DNA of 64,000 nucleotides. Origin: Chaenocephalus aceratus (Eukaryota; Chordata; Actinopteri; Perciformes; Channichthyidae). Location: the NCBI GenBank assembly GCA_023974075.1, contig CM043808.1:17325072-17389071 (forward strand), in the 5' to 3' direction. Shown piece after piece: positions 60,723-64,000 of this stretch; the first letter of the stretch is position 1; each line of letters starts with the position of its first letter. Made by a program: the position numbers and the translations under genes. The notes beneath the pieces are model-generated. The model ran no database searches. It saw only the letters and a list, made by a program, of their open reading frames with translations, and was not told where the DNA came from.

Positions 60723-63700
60723 GGAACAGTAGTACCATTTCGGACCTTTAGTTGACAAAGCATTTGATTGGATTTTATAATTTACTACTTACAAACCCTA
60801 ACCTGGTTAGCATGCTATTTTTAGCATCTAGCTCAAAGCACTGTTGTACCCGAGTAAATCACAGAGCCGCTCCCGAAGCTGTAGACCCGTAATCTTGTTA
60901 AAGGGTGCCTTATTAAAAAGTGTTACAAAATAACTGAAGTGAACTTTATTGCAATAAAGAGAATTGGCTACAGCAACATGTGTGCATACAAACATGCAGA
61001 CATATGAGACACAGATCTATTTATGGATTTATCCCTGCTCTTATTGAGAAAACAAGCCAATTATTTACACTGCTGTCAAATCGCCTCTATATCTGTTACC
61101 GGCTGGTTCCTGCTCTGCAACACGCCAATCTGCGCTGTAGCGTCTCTATCTGGTCAAACTATTTTCACTTCAGCATAAACACTTAAAATTAGGAAGGAAT
61201 CTGATTTGTGGCTCCAGCCAGGCAGTTGTTTGTCGAGTGATGTCACCGAAAGACTCTCTCTGGGATTGGTTTGTCCCACAAGAAGGGATTATTATTATGT
61301 TGGCTAATATTCAAGGGGATCAAGTTTTGCTTATGACTGCTAGTCATAATCTCTAAAAGCAACCTCACCCACACATGTCTCACACTGCAAACTAGACTAA
61401 AGTTCTTCTCTCAGCACAAATACACAAACAGCACAAATACAGGCACACACTATTTTTTCCCTCCATCTCACACTATCTTTGTTTTGCTCTCCTTCACACG
61501 CAGACTGACACACATTGCTGTTTCTCACAGTCTGGACTTGCTTTTGTTTGATTTACTCAGTGACCTCTGACCCTAGCTAGACTGAGCTGGATGGACCCTG
61601 GGCCATGCTGCGGCTCCGACAGTTCATTTCCAACAAAACCCCATGCATGTGTGTGTGTTTGCATTTCAACATACTCAGATATAAATTCCAGTTTTACTCT
61701 GCGGTCCAAAAAGCGAAAGTGTTATAATGTGCCTTTGATATTTCGAAAGTGCCTGACAAATAAATCGTGTTTTTTTACCACATAGCATCTGTTAAAAAGC
61801 TGCACCTGTGCGACCCACTGTTCCTAACAAAGAGTTAAGCTAAATGAAGTTGCCTTCGTGTGCATATGAAACCCTCTTGGTAGCACTACACTTGTAATTC
61901 CAGTGTTTTACAAGCTATTAACTGACCTTTTGGCGCATTTCCTGTTTTTGTGAAGCTCAAATAAATTAAAGATGGCAACAGTTATGTGACTCCTTCTGAC
62001 CTTAGTCTGTAAAAATACCCACTTATGAGTCTGAGAGAACATCAGGGAGAAAGGAAAGAGCTGTGTTCACTCAATCAAGATGACTATTTAATTACTTTTA
62101 AAAGTACCGTTAACATAGATAATATTGCAGTAGCTTTCTATTTAAAAGATACATTTAATTGAAAGTGACTTTAAATTTGACTGAGTTCCTTTGTGGTCCA
62201 CTTTTTCCCACTTGTTTTTAAAACCACATCTTTAGGTCTCCATCTGTCTTATGTTAGATGATGGATTTCTAGGCATTTTCATGGTGGTCGAAACCAAATG
62301 TGATAATCACTTTGTTTTCACATTCATACCATCAGAGGACTTACATTTTAACTGATGTTAAAGCTTTGGATATAATACTCATACATCTTTCCTTAATAAT
62401 CCGTCTCAATCTATGTTTTGCTTTCGATCTGTGAAAAGCTAAAACAAAACTATGTGATATCCTCACTGACTGTAAGACATATCTAAATCTGCAGTGAATA
62501 CATCTGTCATCCCTTATTCGAATAGATCAAGAAGAAATCTTTTGTTGTCATACTTCTTTGATGGCTCCTCTTAAAGTCGTAGCTGGGGTATTTTTCTCAA
62601 CTCATCTTTGAAGGCGGTCCATTGCTCTGAGTTTTTAAACAGATGTGGGATTCCCAATGTTTACTCCCTGACGTGGTGCAGTGCCTAAATATGGAGATAA
62701 TAAAGACTGAAAACAGCCTGTGCAAAGCCATCAAAAACAAAAAAGAGAAGTGATGGATGTTGTCACCTTTGGAAAGAGCTATGCTAGTTCTTCTGCTAAA
62801 CTAAGCTAACTAGCTGCTGGCTTGAGGCCATTTATTGTGCAAGTCAAACAAAGAAGATATCATTTCCCCCTTGATAACAACTACGTATACAAAGATTACA
62901 TTTATCTATAACTTGCCTTCTTTTATAAAAATAAGTTTAAATGACTCATTATTAAGGTGTAGTTGCTTTGAGTGACAGATGGCTGTTGCTAGCTAAATTT
63001 CTGTTTTGAGATGGCCGACTTTCCAGGATAAACTAGGCTTGTCGCAACACTATTAACTGTTACAGCAACATAGTAACACACTTCTTAAGCTGTGTTATTA
63101 GGTTAGCTATTGTTCTTGTTGTGCTCAATCCCTTGTTCTCAGTTCCCTTTAAGCCGTTGATCAGGAAGTGGACTGAATTTTTCTTCGGGTTTCCAGCGAG
63201 AGTGACCTGAAAGACAGCGGGAGATGGGGGAGGTATGTGTTACAGTGCAATAGCCGGTAAGTCTCTTTGCAGTAACCACACCAGAGCATTGAGCACATGC
63301 TTATAGAGGGAGGCTAATCAGCTTTCTGCAGATGGGCTAATGTCCTTACAGTGGCCGAGAGGGGGGCCTATATTTAGCGTCCACTCTCTCCCTCTTAACA
63401 GCGGATAACATTGGTCCTGTTCTCCTTTTTTATAGCTCATCTCTGCTTAAAATCGCCTAGAAGAACATGCAGACAAAGATAAAGGAAATGAGTGAGGAAA
63501 ACAAATCAGAAGGGAAAGAAAATATGACACTACTAGACTTGCACGTAGCAGATTTTTGAAAGCATGGTATTCAAAGAAATTAAGTAGAAGCTGAAAATAA
63601 AGAAGAAAGAGAAAGGATTACAAACAGACAGACAGGCGGCATATTGAAAAAGAAATGAAAGAGTCTAGGAAAATATCCTTTCTCAATGACAGCAGGGAAA

Positions 63701-63866
63701 GTGACATCTGGAGGCAGAGGCCTGCGGGCATTAGAGTAATGCAGACCTGAAGCAAATCTACTCAATCAGTTACCATGTGTCTCTGGACACCAAGGCTCTG
63801 CTGGTACTGAGGTCTGTGCATACGGTTGACATTTACCCGCTTACCTGTGTTACAAATACACTTACA
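60723..63866. other. Intergenic or intronic, no feature recognised
   Basis: If the exon at 63893-63867 is real, this stretch is its first intron. No exon with conserved wording was found here. Confidence 0.35.
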
Positions 63867-63893
63867 TTTGATGAAGTCTGCAAGCGCTGCCAT
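63867..63893 (-). CDS. Possible first coding exon of an unidentified gene
   Basis: On the minus strand an ATG in an excellent context (CCGCCGCCATGG) starts MAALADFIK and, after one more base, meets a strong donor GTAAGTG. The preceding 100 bases are CpG-rich, as in a promoter/5' UTR. I do not recognise the gene from nine residues. Later exons should lie at lower coordinates, but none was found among the repeats, so the call is tentative. Confidence 0.35.
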
Positions 63894-64000
63894 GGCGGCG
63901 GTTGACGCTCGTTGTGTCGTCTCTTGGAGGGGAACCCGTTAAGTTTAGCTTTCACTGGCAGCAGCTGTGGTGCCCGTCAGGATTGTGCGGGCAATTTGGG

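Noticed and set aside
63196..63231. 36-bp plus-strand microexon between TTTCCAG and GTATGT
   Set aside because: It has an open frame and splice-like borders, but no neighbours or conserved peptide support it.

Overview
This window looks like nuclear DNA of a teleost fish, probably a spiny-rayed (percomorph) species. The evidence is short GT-AG introns, a fish-type elovl4, long (CA)n arrays, and a mixture of Tc1/mariner, hAT, TTAA-inserting (piggyBac-like), PIF/Harbinger-like and L2/CR1-clade LINE sequences. I saw no prokaryotic genes, CRISPR arrays, rRNA or tRNA genes.

Layout. Positions 1-22000 are the gene-bearing part, and all three recognised genes lie on the minus strand. Read in the direction of transcription they are: elovl4 (coding exons between 19858 and 16169, with a probable non-coding first exon ending at 21562), a complete very-long-chain fatty acid elongase of 307 residues; soga3 (also called mtcl3; eight coding exons between 12519 and 6227), a long coiled-coil protein with a hydrophobic C-terminal tail, about 868 residues; and the first coding exon (539-396) of a KIAA0408-like gene that runs off the left edge. 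The soga3-KIAA0408 order and orientation match the human arrangement, where the two genes are adjacent. Elovl4 beside them is a different linkage from human, where ELOVL4 lies elsewhere on chromosome 6. The three products have no known joint pathway: elovl4 acts in ER lipid elongation, SOGA family proteins are coiled-coil, microtubule- or autophagy-linked proteins, and KIAA0408 has no established role.

Positions 22000-63800 are a repeat-rich intergenic region. It holds two nearly identical 5'-truncated L2-type LINE copies (25353-26341 and 32378-34305), a third LINE with an intact reverse-transcriptase core on the minus strand (52008-54610), a fourth LINE tail (28476-28955), a hAT element with a perfect 8-bp target duplication (39623-40593), a complete Tc1 element with a broken transposase (43142-44719), two TTAA-flanked elements (45084-47009 and 50511-51317), a palindrome-rich inverted-repeat element (47117-47740), a MADF-domain fragment of Harbinger type (37923-38051), a decayed 249-residue multicopy-type ORF (59162-59911), and many microsatellites. 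At the right edge, on the minus strand, there is a possible first coding exon (63893-63867) of an unidentified gene.

The most notable observations are in soga3: a GC-AG intron, a 120-nt stop-free last intron that keeps the frame if retained, and a 1.6-kb hAT element with a perfect 8-bp duplication and a second element nested inside it. In elovl4, a (CT)n microsatellite forms the polypyrimidine tract of the first-intron acceptor. No clearly new biological system was found; the findings are mainly gene-structure oddities and mobile-element architecture.
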